From assembly GCA_005223185.1 (NCBI GenBank), contig NJBN01000010.1, positions 62,001-126,000 on the forward strand: a stretch of DNA of 64,000 nt, written 5' to 3'. The notes below the pieces were generated by a model that did not search any database, was not told the DNA's origin, and saw nothing but the letters and a program-made list of their open reading frames with translations. Made by a program: the position numbers and the translations under genes. Below are positions 44,838 through 54,890 of this stretch, piece after piece; the first letter of the stretch is position 1, and every line of letters begins with the position of its first letter. Source of the DNA: a candidate division LCP-89 bacterium B3_LCP. GTDB taxonomy: Bacteria > Electryoneota > B3-LCP.

Positions 44838-46445
44838 TTATTCATAAGATAAAGAAAGCTGCCCTTGAAGCTCTTCAGAAGTAGGTTTTCTAGGCTTATC
44901 GTATGAATTTGAAGACGATGTCTGCGGCGAGTCTTTTTGTACTTTGTCAGTAGTTTGGCTAGGCTCAACAGAAATAGGTTCTCTAAGTTTATCAAATAAA
45001 ATTAATGGTGAGGCTCGCAGTAAATCTTTTCGTGCTTTCTCATCAGTTTGACCAGGTTCAACTTGGTTGAATTTTCGCGGTCTAGCATTGTCATACAATG
45101 AAATATCAAGCATGTACGCTTCATATCTTCTCCCGTCACTTGGTGCTTTGCTCGTATTATGGTCAACAAGATGTAAAATACGAAGATCAACAAGCTCCCT
45201 TATAGCTTGCCTTCCTTGATCGTCGGATTCTAAGTCATCTTTTGCGATTAAAAAAGTATTAGTCCTCTTCTCATCGTATACATATCTCTTTATCCGTTTT
45301 AAGTAATCTTCCAAAATTACATCTTCATCACCAGAGTCACGTTTCATTGATTCGAGCTTGTTTCCAAGATTCGCAATAGCAGACTCATTTACTTGGGTCT
45401 TACCAATGAGTCCGTCTGAGGAAACTATATTATTAGCTAGCTTTACAAACAACCATAGGAAATCGCGTGGTACGCCCCCTGAAGCAAGACATAACTGTGG
45501 AAACCCATCACCCGAGAACATTTTATCAATATCTACGTGTGCACATGATTTTTCTATAGCATTACTTAGTAGTTGGTGCATGAAGGCTTGAAGCTCCTCA
45601 GAGTTGTCAAGGGTATAATCCATGTCAATTTCGAAAATATCATGGCCTATCTCGACACCTATGATTTTATCTTCAGGCCTTCGATATAATTTTGTTCTAT
45701 ACTTAATTGTAGCCAGTTTAAGAAAGAGGTCTGTTCCTTTTGTTATTCGATGGAAATAATCAACTAATTCCGGCTGGCTATTCTTATCAACAAAATAAAA
45801 ATCGTCAAGGACTAAATAGATATGTGCATCATTGAAGATTTCTTTTATATTAATAAGTAGTGATTTATATCCTGTAAGTTTGAGCCTGAGATAATCTATT
45901 TTGTTTTTTGGTAGTTTTCTAATTATCTCTTTAGATTTTCCGATCTGCCCTTTAGCCCCAGCAGCCATAGAGCTCCTCTGGGCAGAAACGCTTAACAGAA
46001 GGTTTTCATTCTTGGTTGTTTTAACATCAATAGTTTCTTGGTCAGGTTCATGTATGTATTGCTTAAGTCCCTTCACTGTCTGATATATTCTGTAAGTCAC
46101 ACGGATTACCTTTGGACGAAATCGCCAGAATCGAATACTCATACGAATTTGTTCTTTTAAAGAATTGAATAATTCGACTAATACATGAATAACAATATTT
46201 GGAAAAGTAATATCTTTATAATCTTCAAGATTCAGGTATACATAGATGTGTTTGTTGGTATTTTTTATTGCTTGGACTAAAGACGTTTTTCCAGCTCCTC
46301 GCCGTCCAAACACTACGTGGTTCTGTCCGGATAATAGTCGAGTTCGAAAGTGTCGAGCATCTACAAAACTTAGACCTGCTATTTGTGAAGCTCTAAGATT
46401 TTCTTCGATGAAAGTAACTAGCTTTGCTATCTCTTTGGTATCCAT
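44838..46445 (-). CDS. Orphan P-loop ATPase with C-terminal tandem repeats
   Basis: A 535-residue AAA+/STAND-like ATPase. It has Walker A GRRGAGKTS (about 47-55), Walker B IYLVLDDF (about 210-217), a sensor-like region KLATIKYRTKLY and LASGGVPRDFLWLFV, the GGxPR type of motif seen in archaeal/STAND ATPases. The C-terminal about 70 residues contain two degenerate 30-residue repeats: VEPGQTDEKARKDLLRASP and VEPSQTTDKVQKDSPQTSS, each followed by D-K-(L/P)-R-(E/K)-P. The gene is AT-rich relative to neighbours and lies next to the RAYT element. The function is unknown; orphan ATPases of this kind are often part of phage-defence or mobile regions, but no effector partner is seen. Confidence 0.7.
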   Translation of the reverse strand: MDTKEIAKLVTFIEENLRASQIAGLSFVDARHFRTRLLSGQNHVVFGRRGAGKTSLVQAIKNTNKHIYVYLNLEDYKDITFPNIVIHVLVELFNSLKEQIRMSIRFWRFRPKVIRVTYRIYQTVKGLKQYIHEPDQETIDVKTTKNENLLLSVSAQRSSMAAGAKGQIGKSKEIIRKLPKNKIDYLRLKLTGYKSLLINIKEIFNDAHIYLVLDDFYFVDKNSQPELVDYFHRITKGTDLFLKLATIKYRTKLYRRPEDKIIGVEIGHDIFEIDMDYTLDNSEELQAFMHQLLSNAIEKSCAHVDIDKMFSGDGFPQLCLASGGVPRDFLWLFVKLANNIVSSDGLIGKTQVNESAIANLGNKLESMKRDSGDEDVILEDYLKRIKRYVYDEKRTNTFLIAKDDLESDDQGRQAIRELVDLRILHLVDHNTSKAPSDGRRYEAYMLDISLYDNARPRKFNQVEPGQTDEKARKDLLRASPLILFDKLREPISVEPSQTTDKVQKDSPQTSSSNSYDKPRKPTSEELQGQLSLSYE

Positions 46446-46660
46446 TTTCTCTATTCCTAATTATCTAAAAAATCGAACACATAAAGAATCACATTTCATT
46501 AATACGGTGAAGAATGACTCTGTGAGGATTTATCCACCTCTCTTCCAATCTAAACACCTAGTTAACATTTTTCAACCTTGTTTTTCAATATTTCTCATCG
46601 TTCTATAGAAAACGCGTCAGATTCTGGACTGGGCCAGAATGACGCTTTTTGTCTGGGTGT

Positions 46661-46706
46661 CCGGGACAGCTTCCCCAAAGGGGCTGAAGAAGTCAGGATG
46701 TCCCGG
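46661..46706 (+). repeat. Three-way-junction REP (family A), copy 7
   Basis: 46 bases with one change in the second hairpin (CTGAA-GAA-GTCAG), 24 bases from the 3' end of the TonB receptor gene. Confidence 0.88.
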
Positions 46707-46730
46707 TTGAATGCTACAGAACTCCCAGAT

Positions 46731-49160
46731 TCAAAAATCATCCTCTCCGAAATCGTTCTGCTGGCGTCCCTTCTCCTTCTTATCGCGGTAGTTGTTGATG
46801 GTGTATTTTAAGTTGAACATGACGATGGGAGCTTCTCTTTGGTAAATGCTGTGTGAATAGAATCCGGGAGCCTCTGAGGTCGATTCGCGTTTGGCAGTCT
46901 GAAACAGGTCATTGACTTGTAGCGTGGCGGATAAATCCCCCTCGAAGAATTCCTGCTTCAGAGCAACATTGGCCATGAAATACCCTTCCCGCTGCCCCTG
47001 CGCCGAAGCGGAAGGGCTGTTGTATCGCCCGTTTATCTGCAGCTTGGTGGAGCGGGTCAGATCGAAGGTATTGTTGAGCCGCAGGTTCCAGTCGAAGCTC
47101 TCTTCGGAAAACGGTTCACCGTACAGGGTTCCTTCGATGCGGTAGTTGAATAGATTCACCATGCAGTTAATATCCCACCATTTCATGGGATTGCCGTTGA
47201 CCATCAACTCGGTTCCTAAGGCGTAATCGGTGCCGACATTTTCAGGAGTACGCAAAGTAACACTGGTATCATAAACGCTACGCACGAATTCGATCACGTT
47301 ATGCGTAACCCGGTAATAGGCTTCGGTCGAGATGAAATATTTACCTAAAAATGTCTGATACCCCGCCTCGAAGGAATCTATGTACTGTGGTTTCAAGTCC
47401 GGGTTTCCCGTGCGCACGTTGTAGGCATCGGTCCAGGTTATGAACGGCTCCAAATGCCACCCCCGTGATCGCTGAATCCGGCGGGAATAACTCGCCATGA
47501 GCTGTTTCCTGCCGTTAAATTGATAGGACGTATGCAGAGTGGGAAAATAATCCCAGCGCTCTATGGAAAAGCGCTCATTTTCGCCGACCAAATCTATATT
47601 GCGGTTGGTGTATTCGCCACGTAGTCCTCCCTGATACCCGAAGCGCCCCATCTCACCGGAATATATGCCGTACAATGCATGAATGTCGCGGCTGTAATCC
47701 ACAGAGTGGCTGTAATCGGGTCGATACTCGTATATTCCCGTTGCGGGATCATATTCGTATAATCCAGTAATGTCTTCATGAGCGCCGAATCGTCCCTGGT
47801 AGCCGGATTCAAATTTATTGGTTTTACCAAGGGGAAGGGTGTAATCGACATTGACAAATATCCGCCTGCCAGGACCATCCTCCGTGGAAATCTGTCCGCT
47901 GGTTAACAGATCGTTGGCATCTACCAGTTCGTTGGTTCCTTCTTCTTCCATATCACCGCGGAAGATTGACAGCCGGCTGGTGATCTCATGATCCTTCTTC
48001 CCGAAACGGCGGCGGTATTCCAGATAAGCCATAGAGAATGCGCCGGAACGTTGCATGTCGCTTATGCTGGTATAATAGGTATGCAACAGCGCAGGTTCCG
48101 ACCACTCATCGTAATTCAGGTCTGACGCGTGTACCATCTCTCGCCTGCCCCAGCGAAAGCCTACACCTAACAGGTCATTAGAGGATAGATCCAGGTCTAA
48201 ACTCCCGCGAATCCCGTAGCCCGTTCTGCCCCAGAGCTTACTCCCTTCAGAGTTGATGTAGGTCTTATTCCCCCCCATAGTAGTATAACTCTCCACTGTT
48301 GAAGATCCCGGAAAGTGGCGTTTGCTATAATTCAATCCGAAGGTTGCGCTGGCTATGCCTCTGCGATAATTGAGCAGAACGTCTCCGCCGTACCTGTCGT
48401 CCAATCCACCGTTTAAGTTGATGATACCGCCACCACCCAGCAGCCGGTTTTTCTTTAAAATAACATTGATGATACCAGCTATGCCATCGGGTTCATACTT
48501 GGCGGAAGGATTGGTGATGATCTCGATATTGTCTATGGTGCTGGCAGGGATCTGCTGCAGGGCATCGTTGGCATCCAGGATAGTCGGGCGACCGTCGATG
48601 AGCACGGTAAAATTGCCACTCCCCCGCAGGCTGACGTTGCCTTCGATGTCCACGATTACCGAGGGGACGTTTTCCAGAACGTCAACTGCAGTACCTGAAA
48701 CAGCGGTGAGATGCTGTTCCACGTTGATGATCTTCTTGTCGATGTGGTATTCGACGGGCGGTTTTTCAGCGGCTATCGAGACGTCATCCAGTTTTAAAGC
48801 AATCTGATCAAGCAGTATGTTCCCCAGATTGACTTCTCCTGAACGGGGACGTACTTCAACCCTATCAATCGTCTTCTTGACATACCCCATAAAGGAAATT
48901 TCCAGGAAATAGTTTCCCGGACGCAATTCCGTTATGAGAAAGAGCCCATTTTGATCAGTAATTGTGCCGGTTACCTGCGAACTATCCCGCAGGCTGTAAA
49001 GGACGATATTGGCGTACTCAATCGGCACTTCAAGCGCAGAATCAAAGACGTGCCCACGGATAGATCCTCGAGGTGAAGCGCCTCTCTCTCTAGGTTGAGC
49101 ACTGATGCTGTACGTTATTGTCAGTAATAAGATTATTGCCAGAACTATGCGGCTATTCAT
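46731..49160 (-). CDS. TonB-dependent outer-membrane receptor
   Basis: An 809-residue protein with a signal peptide (MNSRIVLAIILLLTITYSISA) and a carboxypeptidase-regulatory-like domain (about 33-105: IRGHVFDSALEVPIEYANIVLYSLRDSSQ...GLFLITELRPGNYFLEISFMGYVKKT). The plug follows (about 120-225: TAVDVLENVPSVIVDIEGNVSLRGSGNFTVLIDGRPT), then a 22-strand-type barrel ending in NLKYTIN. It resembles the Bacteroidetes OMP_b-brl_3 receptors for peptides, siderophores or glycans, but no SusD gene is next to it. The ligand is unknown. The C-terminal tail (KKEKGRQQNDFGEDDF) is unusually charged for a barrel end. Confidence 0.9.
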   Translation of the reverse strand: MNSRIVLAIILLLTITYSISAQPRERGASPRGSIRGHVFDSALEVPIEYANIVLYSLRDSSQVTGTITDQNGLFLITELRPGNYFLEISFMGYVKKTIDRVEVRPRSGEVNLGNILLDQIALKLDDVSIAAEKPPVEYHIDKKIINVEQHLTAVSGTAVDVLENVPSVIVDIEGNVSLRGSGNFTVLIDGRPTILDANDALQQIPASTIDNIEIITNPSAKYEPDGIAGIINVILKKNRLLGGGGIINLNGGLDDRYGGDVLLNYRRGIASATFGLNYSKRHFPGSSTVESYTTMGGNKTYINSEGSKLWGRTGYGIRGSLDLDLSSNDLLGVGFRWGRREMVHASDLNYDEWSEPALLHTYYTSISDMQRSGAFSMAYLEYRRRFGKKDHEITSRLSIFRGDMEEEGTNELVDANDLLTSGQISTEDGPGRRIFVNVDYTLPLGKTNKFESGYQGRFGAHEDITGLYEYDPATGIYEYRPDYSHSVDYSRDIHALYGIYSGEMGRFGYQGGLRGEYTNRNIDLVGENERFSIERWDYFPTLHTSYQFNGRKQLMASYSRRIQRSRGWHLEPFITWTDAYNVRTGNPDLKPQYIDSFEAGYQTFLGKYFISTEAYYRVTHNVIEFVRSVYDTSVTLRTPENVGTDYALGTELMVNGNPMKWWDINCMVNLFNYRIEGTLYGEPFSEESFDWNLRLNNTFDLTRSTKLQINGRYNSPSASAQGQREGYFMANVALKQEFFEGDLSATLQVNDLFQTAKRESTSEAPGFYSHSIYQREAPIVMFNLKYTINNYRDKKEKGRQQNDFGEDDF

Positions 49161-49304
49161 GGTGATTCCTTTGAATTTCTACATATTAGACGAAGCGATT
49201 AGGTTTTTATTCCATTTTAGACACCCGAAAGATATATAGTTTAATAAAAAAATCCAGGATTTTACAGTTTTTTTACCGAAAATTTTCATTTTTTTAAAAT
49301 CCGC

Positions 49305-49333
49305 TTGACTTTTACAATTAAATGAATTATATT
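49305..49333 (+). promoter_or_regulatory. Promoter of beta-helix gene 0
   Basis: TTGACT at 49305-49310, 17-base spacer, TATATT at 49328-49333, 41 bases before the ATG. Confidence 0.75.
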
Positions 49334-49374
49334 ATAGCTTCAGACTGCAGCTAACTTGCGAGAGAGGAACATCC

Positions 49375-51351
49375 ATGAGACGGTCATTTACAGCATTCAT
49401 CCTTATAGCCATTCTGACCAGCATATCATCAGCGCAGCTTTCCGGTCCCTTGAGTGGTACTTATGGTCCCGGGAGTTTTGCCATTATCGGTGATATTTCC
49501 GTACTGGAGGGTGATTCTCTGGTAATTTTACCGGGTACCAGTTTCCTCTTTGGCAGTTACACATCGCTGAATTTCGAGGTTTACGGTTATCTGTATGCTG
49601 TGGGCACGGAAGCGGACAGCATTTACCTGATGCCGGAAATTCCTGCTTATTCCTGGCATGGCGTGGATTTCAACGATTCCTGCGACGATTCCAGCAGGTT
49701 GGGATACTGCCAGATCAGCGGCAGTAACGCCAGCGGCGTGGACTGTTTCAGTTCCGGACCGACTATCGCTAACTGCTCTATATACGACAATACAGGTAAT
49801 TTTGGTGGGGGACTATACAGCAGCAATGGAGGCAGTCCCAAGATTTATGATTGTGTCGTCAGTGGCAACGCCAGCAACGTTTGCGGCGCAGGCATGTGGG
49901 CCTCATCATCGGATATAGTAATCGATAATTGCATTTTCACCGGCAACAATGCGGGCAATTCTGCTGGTGGGATTTACTGTTACCAGTCTTCCGCGCTAAT
50001 CACCAACTGTACGGTAACTGAAAACACATCCACAGCCGGTGCGGGAGGGATCTTCTGTCGTGGCACGAATCAAGTCATTTCCAATTGTACTATATCAGGT
50101 AATTCCACAGAAACCATTGGCGGAGGGATATGCTGCAATAACGCCACTACGGTGATCGATCACTGCACAATAACCGATAATTACGCGGGAATCGCCGGTG
50201 GTGGGATAGAGGCTTACATCTCCACGCCAACGATTGAGAACTGTACTATAAGTGGAAACATGACACCAGGCGCTGGCGGTGGTATAGAGAGTTACGATTC
50301 CAGTCCGATAATCATCAACACCATCGTGGAAGGAAACTTCGGTCAGGGTGGTATATACTTCTTCAATGGATTGGGCGCTGATGTCACTTACTGCGACTTC
50401 AATGATAACGAAGGTGGAGATTTCATCGGCTACTATTTACCGGAGCTGGGTCAAATCACTGCGGTCAACGCTAACGGTGATTCTTGCGATATGTTCTGCA
50501 ATATCTTCGAAGATCCTGTGTTTTATGCAACATCCGGTGATTCGGCATATTTTCTAAATCCCGATTCACCCTGTATAGACGCGGGTGATCCTGATCCTCA
50601 ATATACCGATCCTGACGGAACCGTTGCAGACATCGGTGCTCACTATTATCACCAGGAGAGCACTTCACCGATAACCATCACGCTCACTCCCTACAACCCA
50701 CCGATTACAATCCCTGCTGCTGGCGGAAGTTTAGATTACAATATAGGCTTAAGCAACAACGAACCTGCAGCGCAGAATTTCGATCTATGGATTATGGTGA
50801 TATTACCTAACGGAACTCAGTATGGTCCAGTATTGGGACCGGTGGATCTGACTCTCGATGGTAATACTTCAGTTGCTCGCGACCGCAACCAGGTCGTTCC
50901 TGGCAATGCTCCTGAAGGGACTTATACTTATGAAGGCCGGGTGGGAATTTACCCGGACATCGTGTGGGATACAGACAGCTTCCCATTTGAGAAGCTGGGA
51001 ACAGACTTCAGCGGAAATGCCACTGGCTGGTTCAACAGCGGGGAGGAATTCCATTCAATCGAGGAGACATATACAGAAGCGAACCCGGACGATCTGCCTC
51101 TGTTATCAGCCTATCCTAATCCCTTCAATCTATCCACAGTATTTGGCTTTACTCTACGGCAGGATGCCTATATCGAACTATCGCTTTTCGATATAGCGGG
51201 CAATCTCGTTTGCACAGTTGAGGAGGGTAATTTTCTACAGGGATACCATGAGATCAGCTTTGATGCCACTGACTTATCATCAGGGATTTATGTAAGCAGA
51301 TTAAGGGCTGAAAATACCTGTATCAGTAGCAGGGTGATCTTGATAAAGTGA
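49375..51351 (+). CDS. Secreted parallel beta-helix protein with T9SS sorting domain (no in-frame TGA)
   Basis: A 658-residue exported protein with a signal peptide (MRRSFTAFILIAILTSISSA). A right-handed beta-helix covers about 80-310, with repeats such as NCTVTENTSTAGAGGIFCRG, NCTISGNSTETIGGGICCNN and NCTISGNMTPGAGGGIESYD. The SPCIDAGDPDPQYTDPDGTVADIGA segment is seen near 400, an Ig-like module follows, and the T9SS sorting domain closes the protein (YPNPFNLSTVFGFTL...GIYVSRLRAEN...VILIK). It is paralogous to the three TGA-containing genes downstream, but at the equivalent point it reads straight through (GQGGIYFF, codons GGT GGT ATA TAC). Its own stop is TGA. Surface role unknown. Confidence 0.88.
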   Translation: MRRSFTAFILIAILTSISSAQLSGPLSGTYGPGSFAIIGDISVLEGDSLVILPGTSFLFGSYTSLNFEVYGYLYAVGTEADSIYLMPEIPAYSWHGVDFNDSCDDSSRLGYCQISGSNASGVDCFSSGPTIANCSIYDNTGNFGGGLYSSNGGSPKIYDCVVSGNASNVCGAGMWASSSDIVIDNCIFTGNNAGNSAGGIYCYQSSALITNCTVTENTSTAGAGGIFCRGTNQVISNCTISGNSTETIGGGICCNNATTVIDHCTITDNYAGIAGGGIEAYISTPTIENCTISGNMTPGAGGGIESYDSSPIIINTIVEGNFGQGGIYFFNGLGADVTYCDFNDNEGGDFIGYYLPELGQITAVNANGDSCDMFCNIFEDPVFYATSGDSAYFLNPDSPCIDAGDPDPQYTDPDGTVADIGAHYYHQESTSPITITLTPYNPPITIPAAGGSLDYNIGLSNNEPAAQNFDLWIMVILPNGTQYGPVLGPVDLTLDGNTSVARDRNQVVPGNAPEGTYTYEGRVGIYPDIVWDTDSFPFEKLGTDFSGNATGWFNSGEEFHSIEETYTEANPDDLPLLSAYPNPFNLSTVFGFTLRQDAYIELSLFDIAGNLVCTVEEGNFLQGYHEISFDATDLSSGIYVSRLRAENTCISSRVILIK

Positions 51352-51422
51352 GATATTTAGTTATATTACTGATCCTATTAGATTTATTAACTTGAGAAAT
51401 CCGGGTGAATTTAAAATAGTGC

Positions 51423-51451
51423 TTGACAAATTGCGATTTTTTTATTATATT
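51423..51451 (+). promoter_or_regulatory. Promoter of TGA-containing gene 1
   Basis: TTGACA at 51423-51428, exact 17-base spacer, TATATT at 51446-51451; consensus-grade. Confidence 0.8.
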
Positions 51452-51511
51452 AGTTATGATATAAAAGTTGTGCGAAGCTAATAAACCAATCATAGCGAAC
51501 GGAGGTTATCC

Positions 51512-53071
51512 ATGAAGAAAGTCTTAATGCTAACGCTTGCATTAACGTTTCTGTCTCTCACCGCATATGGAGCAACACTGTTAGTGCCGTCTCAATATAC
51601 CACGATTCAGGCGGCGATAAATGCTTCCAGTGATGGAGATACAGTTTTGGTAGCAAGCGGAACCTACACGGGTGAAGGTAACAGGAACCTCGATTTCTGG
51701 GGACGTGCCATTGTGGTGATGTCCGAAAACGGCCCGCTGAACACCGATATTATCTGTGATAATAGCGGCCGAGGGCTTTATTTCCATTCAGGTGAAACCA
51801 GCTCTTCTGAGTTCCAGGGCTTCACGATTGCAGGCGGGAGTTCAGCCTATGGTGGTGGTATAAATATCACCAATGCCAGTCCGTACATCCACCACTGCAT
51901 AATCTGGAATAATTCCAGTGCCAACAGCTACGGTGGCGGTGTATATATCACCAATGGAAGCCCCATTATCGAGCACTGTACCATCTCAGGTAACTCCTCC
52001 AAGTACGGTGGTGGTGTTTATGCTGCTGCCTCGAATATGGAGTTCAATTCGAATATCGTGTCTAATAACACGGCATCTGGTTGAGGCAGCCTCTGCAGTG
52101 GGATCTACTGCGCTTCTGGAAGTCCAACCATAACTTACAACGACATCAACAACACTGGTGGCAATTTCTACGGTGGCGCCGTTCCTGCAGGAGCTGGCAC
52201 CATAACCACCACTAACTACAACGGCGATCCCTGTGATCAATACTTTAACATCTTCATGGATCCTGCTTTCATCGGAGTCAGTGGCGATTTCCGGCTGTCC
52301 GAAAATTCACCGTGCATCGACGCCGGTGATCCGGCATTGCCAAATGACCCGGACAATACCATCAACGACCAGGGAGCCGTTTACTTCTTAGCACCTTGCG
52401 TTCAGTGTACTACTACCCCTGAAAATCCGCCAATCTTCATTCCTGCTACCGGTGGAAGTTTCAATTTTACCATAGAGCTCGAAAATATCTGCGACAGCTT
52501 AGTAGTCGTTGACGTCTGGACGGACGTCACGCTTCCCAACGGATCTCCCTATGGTCCGATAATTCTACGTACTGGAATGTCTCTGCCGGTTGGTACACTT
52601 ATCACCAGAGACCTCACTCAGGATGTTCCTGCAGCAGCGCCTTCAGGTTACTATACCTACAGGTTCGCTGCGGGCACCTACCCGAGTGACGTAATTTCCG
52701 ATGATACCTTCAACTTCGGAAAGGTAGGGAATGACGGCGTCTCCGGACCTGGTGGTGAATGGATGCTTTCCGGATGGGAAGAAGATTTAGTGCAGACAGT
52801 GGCACCGTCTGATTACGGTCTATCGTCTGCTTATCCGAATCCCTTCAATCCCGAAACCAAATTGACATTCACCTTGCCACAAGCCGGTGAAGTTTCGCTG
52901 TCAGTTTATGACCTCTCAGGTCGCGAAGTAGCCACGCTCTACGACGGTTACTATCCTTCCGGAAGTCATGAAGCGATTTTCAACGCACAAGGCTTGACCA
53001 GCGGTGTTTATTTCATCCGCTTAGCAACCGGTGATTTCCAGCAGACACGGAAGTTGATGCTGCTGAAGTAG
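51512..53071 (+). CDS. Secreted beta-helix T9SS protein with in-frame TGA at codon 191 (candidate selenoprotein 1)
   Basis: Read as one gene of 520 codons if TGA at 52082-52084 is decoded. GGAGG precedes the ATG and a signal peptide opens the protein (MKKVLMLTLALTFLSLTAYGA). A beta-helix follows (VPSQYTTIQAAINASSDGDTVLVASGTYTG ... GGGVYITNGSPIIEHCTISGN). After NTASG comes the TGA, then in the same frame GSLCSGIYCASGSPTITYND, SPCIDAGDPALPNDPDNT, an Ig-like module and the sorting domain (YPNPFNPETKLTFTL ... GVYFIRLATGDFQQTRKLMLLK), ending in TAG. If TGA were a stop, the 190-residue product would lack the sorting domain and the second half would have no start site. Two paralogues share the TGA position. 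Confidence 0.8.
52082..52084 (+). other. In-frame TGA, candidate selenocysteine codon 1
   Basis: Context GCA TCT GGT TGA GGC AGC. It is identical in placement to 53859 and 59880; the downstream frame is open for 328 codons. Confidence 0.65.
52094..52112 (+). promoter_or_regulatory. SECIS-like hairpin 1
   Basis: TGCAGTGGGATCTACTGCG: stem TGCAGT / ACTGCG (five Watson-Crick pairs and one T-G), 7-base loop GGGATCT. The loop starts 15 bases after the TGA and opens with G, as in bacterial SECIS elements. Confidence 0.6.
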
Positions 53072-53102
53072 GGTAGAAAACAGAGAATAGGAGACAGAAA
53101 TT

Positions 53103-53133
53103 GGGGCTGTCCTGAAGAGGTCAGCCTCTTTTA
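53103..53133 (+). terminator. Terminator of TGA-containing gene 1
   Basis: GGGGCTG / CAGCCTC stem followed by TTTTATT. The same stem recurs after the other two TGA genes. Confidence 0.8.
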
Positions 53134-53224
53134 TTATCCCGGCAGAAGTTCGGATGTATTTCAGGCAGCTTTTTCACTTATATTCTAAAGAGCCCTCCTT
53201 TCTATGATGCAATTAAGAATATTG

Positions 53225-53253
53225 TTGACTTTGAATTGAAATGGGGTTACCTT
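53225..53253 (+). promoter_or_regulatory. Promoter of TGA-containing gene 2
   Basis: TTGACT at 53225-53230, 17-base spacer, TACCTT at 53248-53253; the -10 is weaker than its relatives. Confidence 0.55.
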
Positions 53254-53294
53254 ATCATGGATAGGGTAGAACTTTACACATGGGGAGTTAGAGA

Positions 53295-54779
53295 ATGAAA
53301 AAAATAATCATAGTAGTGATGGTTCTCGCTTTAGTAGCTACGAGCGCTACTGCCACGGTTCTTTCCGTTCCTGATTCTTATTCTACCATACAAGCAGGAA
53401 TAAACGCTGCCAACGAAGGGGACACGGTTATAGTAGCCGATGGCGTTTATGAGGGGACTGGAAACTGCGCAATCAACTATTACGGCAAATCCATCGTGGT
53501 TATGTCAGAAAACGGACCTGATGACTGCATTATCACTTGCGGTGGTCAAGCGCAGGGTTTTATTTTCATTTCCGGTGAGACGAATGTTGCCGTCCTTCAA
53601 GGATTTACGGTAACCAGCGGTTCAGCGATCAATGGCGGTGGGATTCACATAGCTAATTCAAGTCCCACAATTATGCGCTGTATTTTCTGGAATAACAACG
53701 CTGGTAATGGTGGCGGTGTTTACGTGAACAGTGGAGACCCGCGATTCATCAACTGTACTATCTGCCAGAATTCGGCTACTAGTGGCGGCGCTATCTATCT
53801 GGTGAATTCAGATATGGTAATAAATAGCTGCATTATAGCTCAGAATTCGGCATCCGGTTGAGGCAGCCAATGCAGTGGGATCTACTGCGTATCCGGAAAC
53901 CCAACCATCACCTACAATGACATAGACAACAGCGGCGGTAACTTCTATGGAGCCAGCATACCGCCGGGTGCAGGCACCATCACCACCACCAACAATAATG
54001 GCGATCCATGCGATCAATACTTCAATATTTTCCTGAATCCCGAATTTGAGGGTGGAACCAGCACTTTCGCTCTGGCGACCACGTCTCCCTGCAGGGATGC
54101 TGGACATCCTCAACTGCCACTTGATCCCGATGCCACCATCGCGGATATCGGCGCACTTTACTATCTTCCATCTGCAGTTGTAGGTACATCCACTATCCAG
54201 CATTTGTTCGGTGCGGTAACCGTGGGACAGGATTTGACCCTACCGCTGACCATCTACAATTACGGCGAACTGGAGCTGGTTATCTACGATGTATTTACCA
54301 GCGATCCCTGTTACACTACCGATTACAATGAAGCAGATAGCCTTGTTGCAGCCGGGGATAGTCTGGGAATCAATGTAACGTTCACACCAACTGAAGCGGG
54401 GCCGTATATCGAGACCCTCACCATCGAAAACAACGATGAAACGGTTGAGGTGGGATTACTGGGCATAGGTGAAGGTTCTGCAGGTATCACTCCGGTAGAA
54501 GTTGATAACCAGCCGGATAGATTTGCACTTTATCCACCTTACCCCAATCCCTTCAATCCGGAGACTACCATCAGTTACTCATTACCGATGGCGGGAATGG
54601 TAAACCTGTCCGTGTACGATATTTCAGGCAGCAGAGTTGCCAATCTGGTCAATGGCTGGCGCCTTGTGGGAACACACGAGCTAACTTTCGATGCATCAAA
54701 ATTGTCTGATGGTGTGTATATCGCCAGGCTCATCGTTGGTGATTTCCAGCAGACACGGAAGTTGATGTTGGTGAAGTAA
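53295..54779 (+). CDS. Secreted beta-helix T9SS protein with in-frame TGA at codon 189 (candidate selenoprotein 2)
   Basis: 495 codons if TGA at 53859-53861 is decoded. It has a signal peptide (MKKIIIVVMVLALVATSATA) and a beta-helix (VPDSYSTIQAGINAANEGDTVIVADGVYEGTGN ... GGGVYVNSGDPRFINCTICQN). The TGA follows QNSASG, and in frame after it comes GSQCSGIYCVSGNPTITYND. The C-terminal half differs from genes 1 and 3: an ASH-like module (STIQHLFGAVTVGQDLTLPLTIYNYGELELVIYDV) replaces the Ig-like one. The sorting domain then follows (YPNPFNPETTISYSL ... GVYIARLIVGDFQQTRKLMLVK), ending in TAA. That the TGA site is kept while the rest has diverged argues against a shared recent nonsense mutation. Confidence 0.8.
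53859..53861 (+). other. In-frame TGA, candidate selenocysteine codon 2
   Basis: Context GCA TCC GGT TGA GGC AGC; 305 open codons follow in the same frame. Confidence 0.65.
53871..53889 (+). promoter_or_regulatory. SECIS-like hairpin 2
   Basis: The same 19 bases as at 52094-52112, at the same distance from the TGA. Confidence 0.6.
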
Positions 54780-54810
54780 TTGCAAGATACAAGTTGTATT
54801 TCATGAATTA

Positions 54811-54844
54811 GAGGCTGTCCTGAAAAGGTCAGCCTCTTTTTTTT
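54811..54844 (+). terminator. Terminator of TGA-containing gene 2
   Basis: GAGGCTG / CAGCCTC perfect 7-bp stem and eight T residues. Confidence 0.9.
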
Positions 54845-54890
54845 ATGCGAAAGGGAGATGTAAAAAACTGCAAAATGTGAAAAATATTAC

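Noticed and set aside
44838-46445. Full defence system around the orphan ATPase
   Set aside because: No effector nuclease, reverse transcriptase or toxin gene is adjacent; neighbours are the RAYT unit and a TonB receptor.
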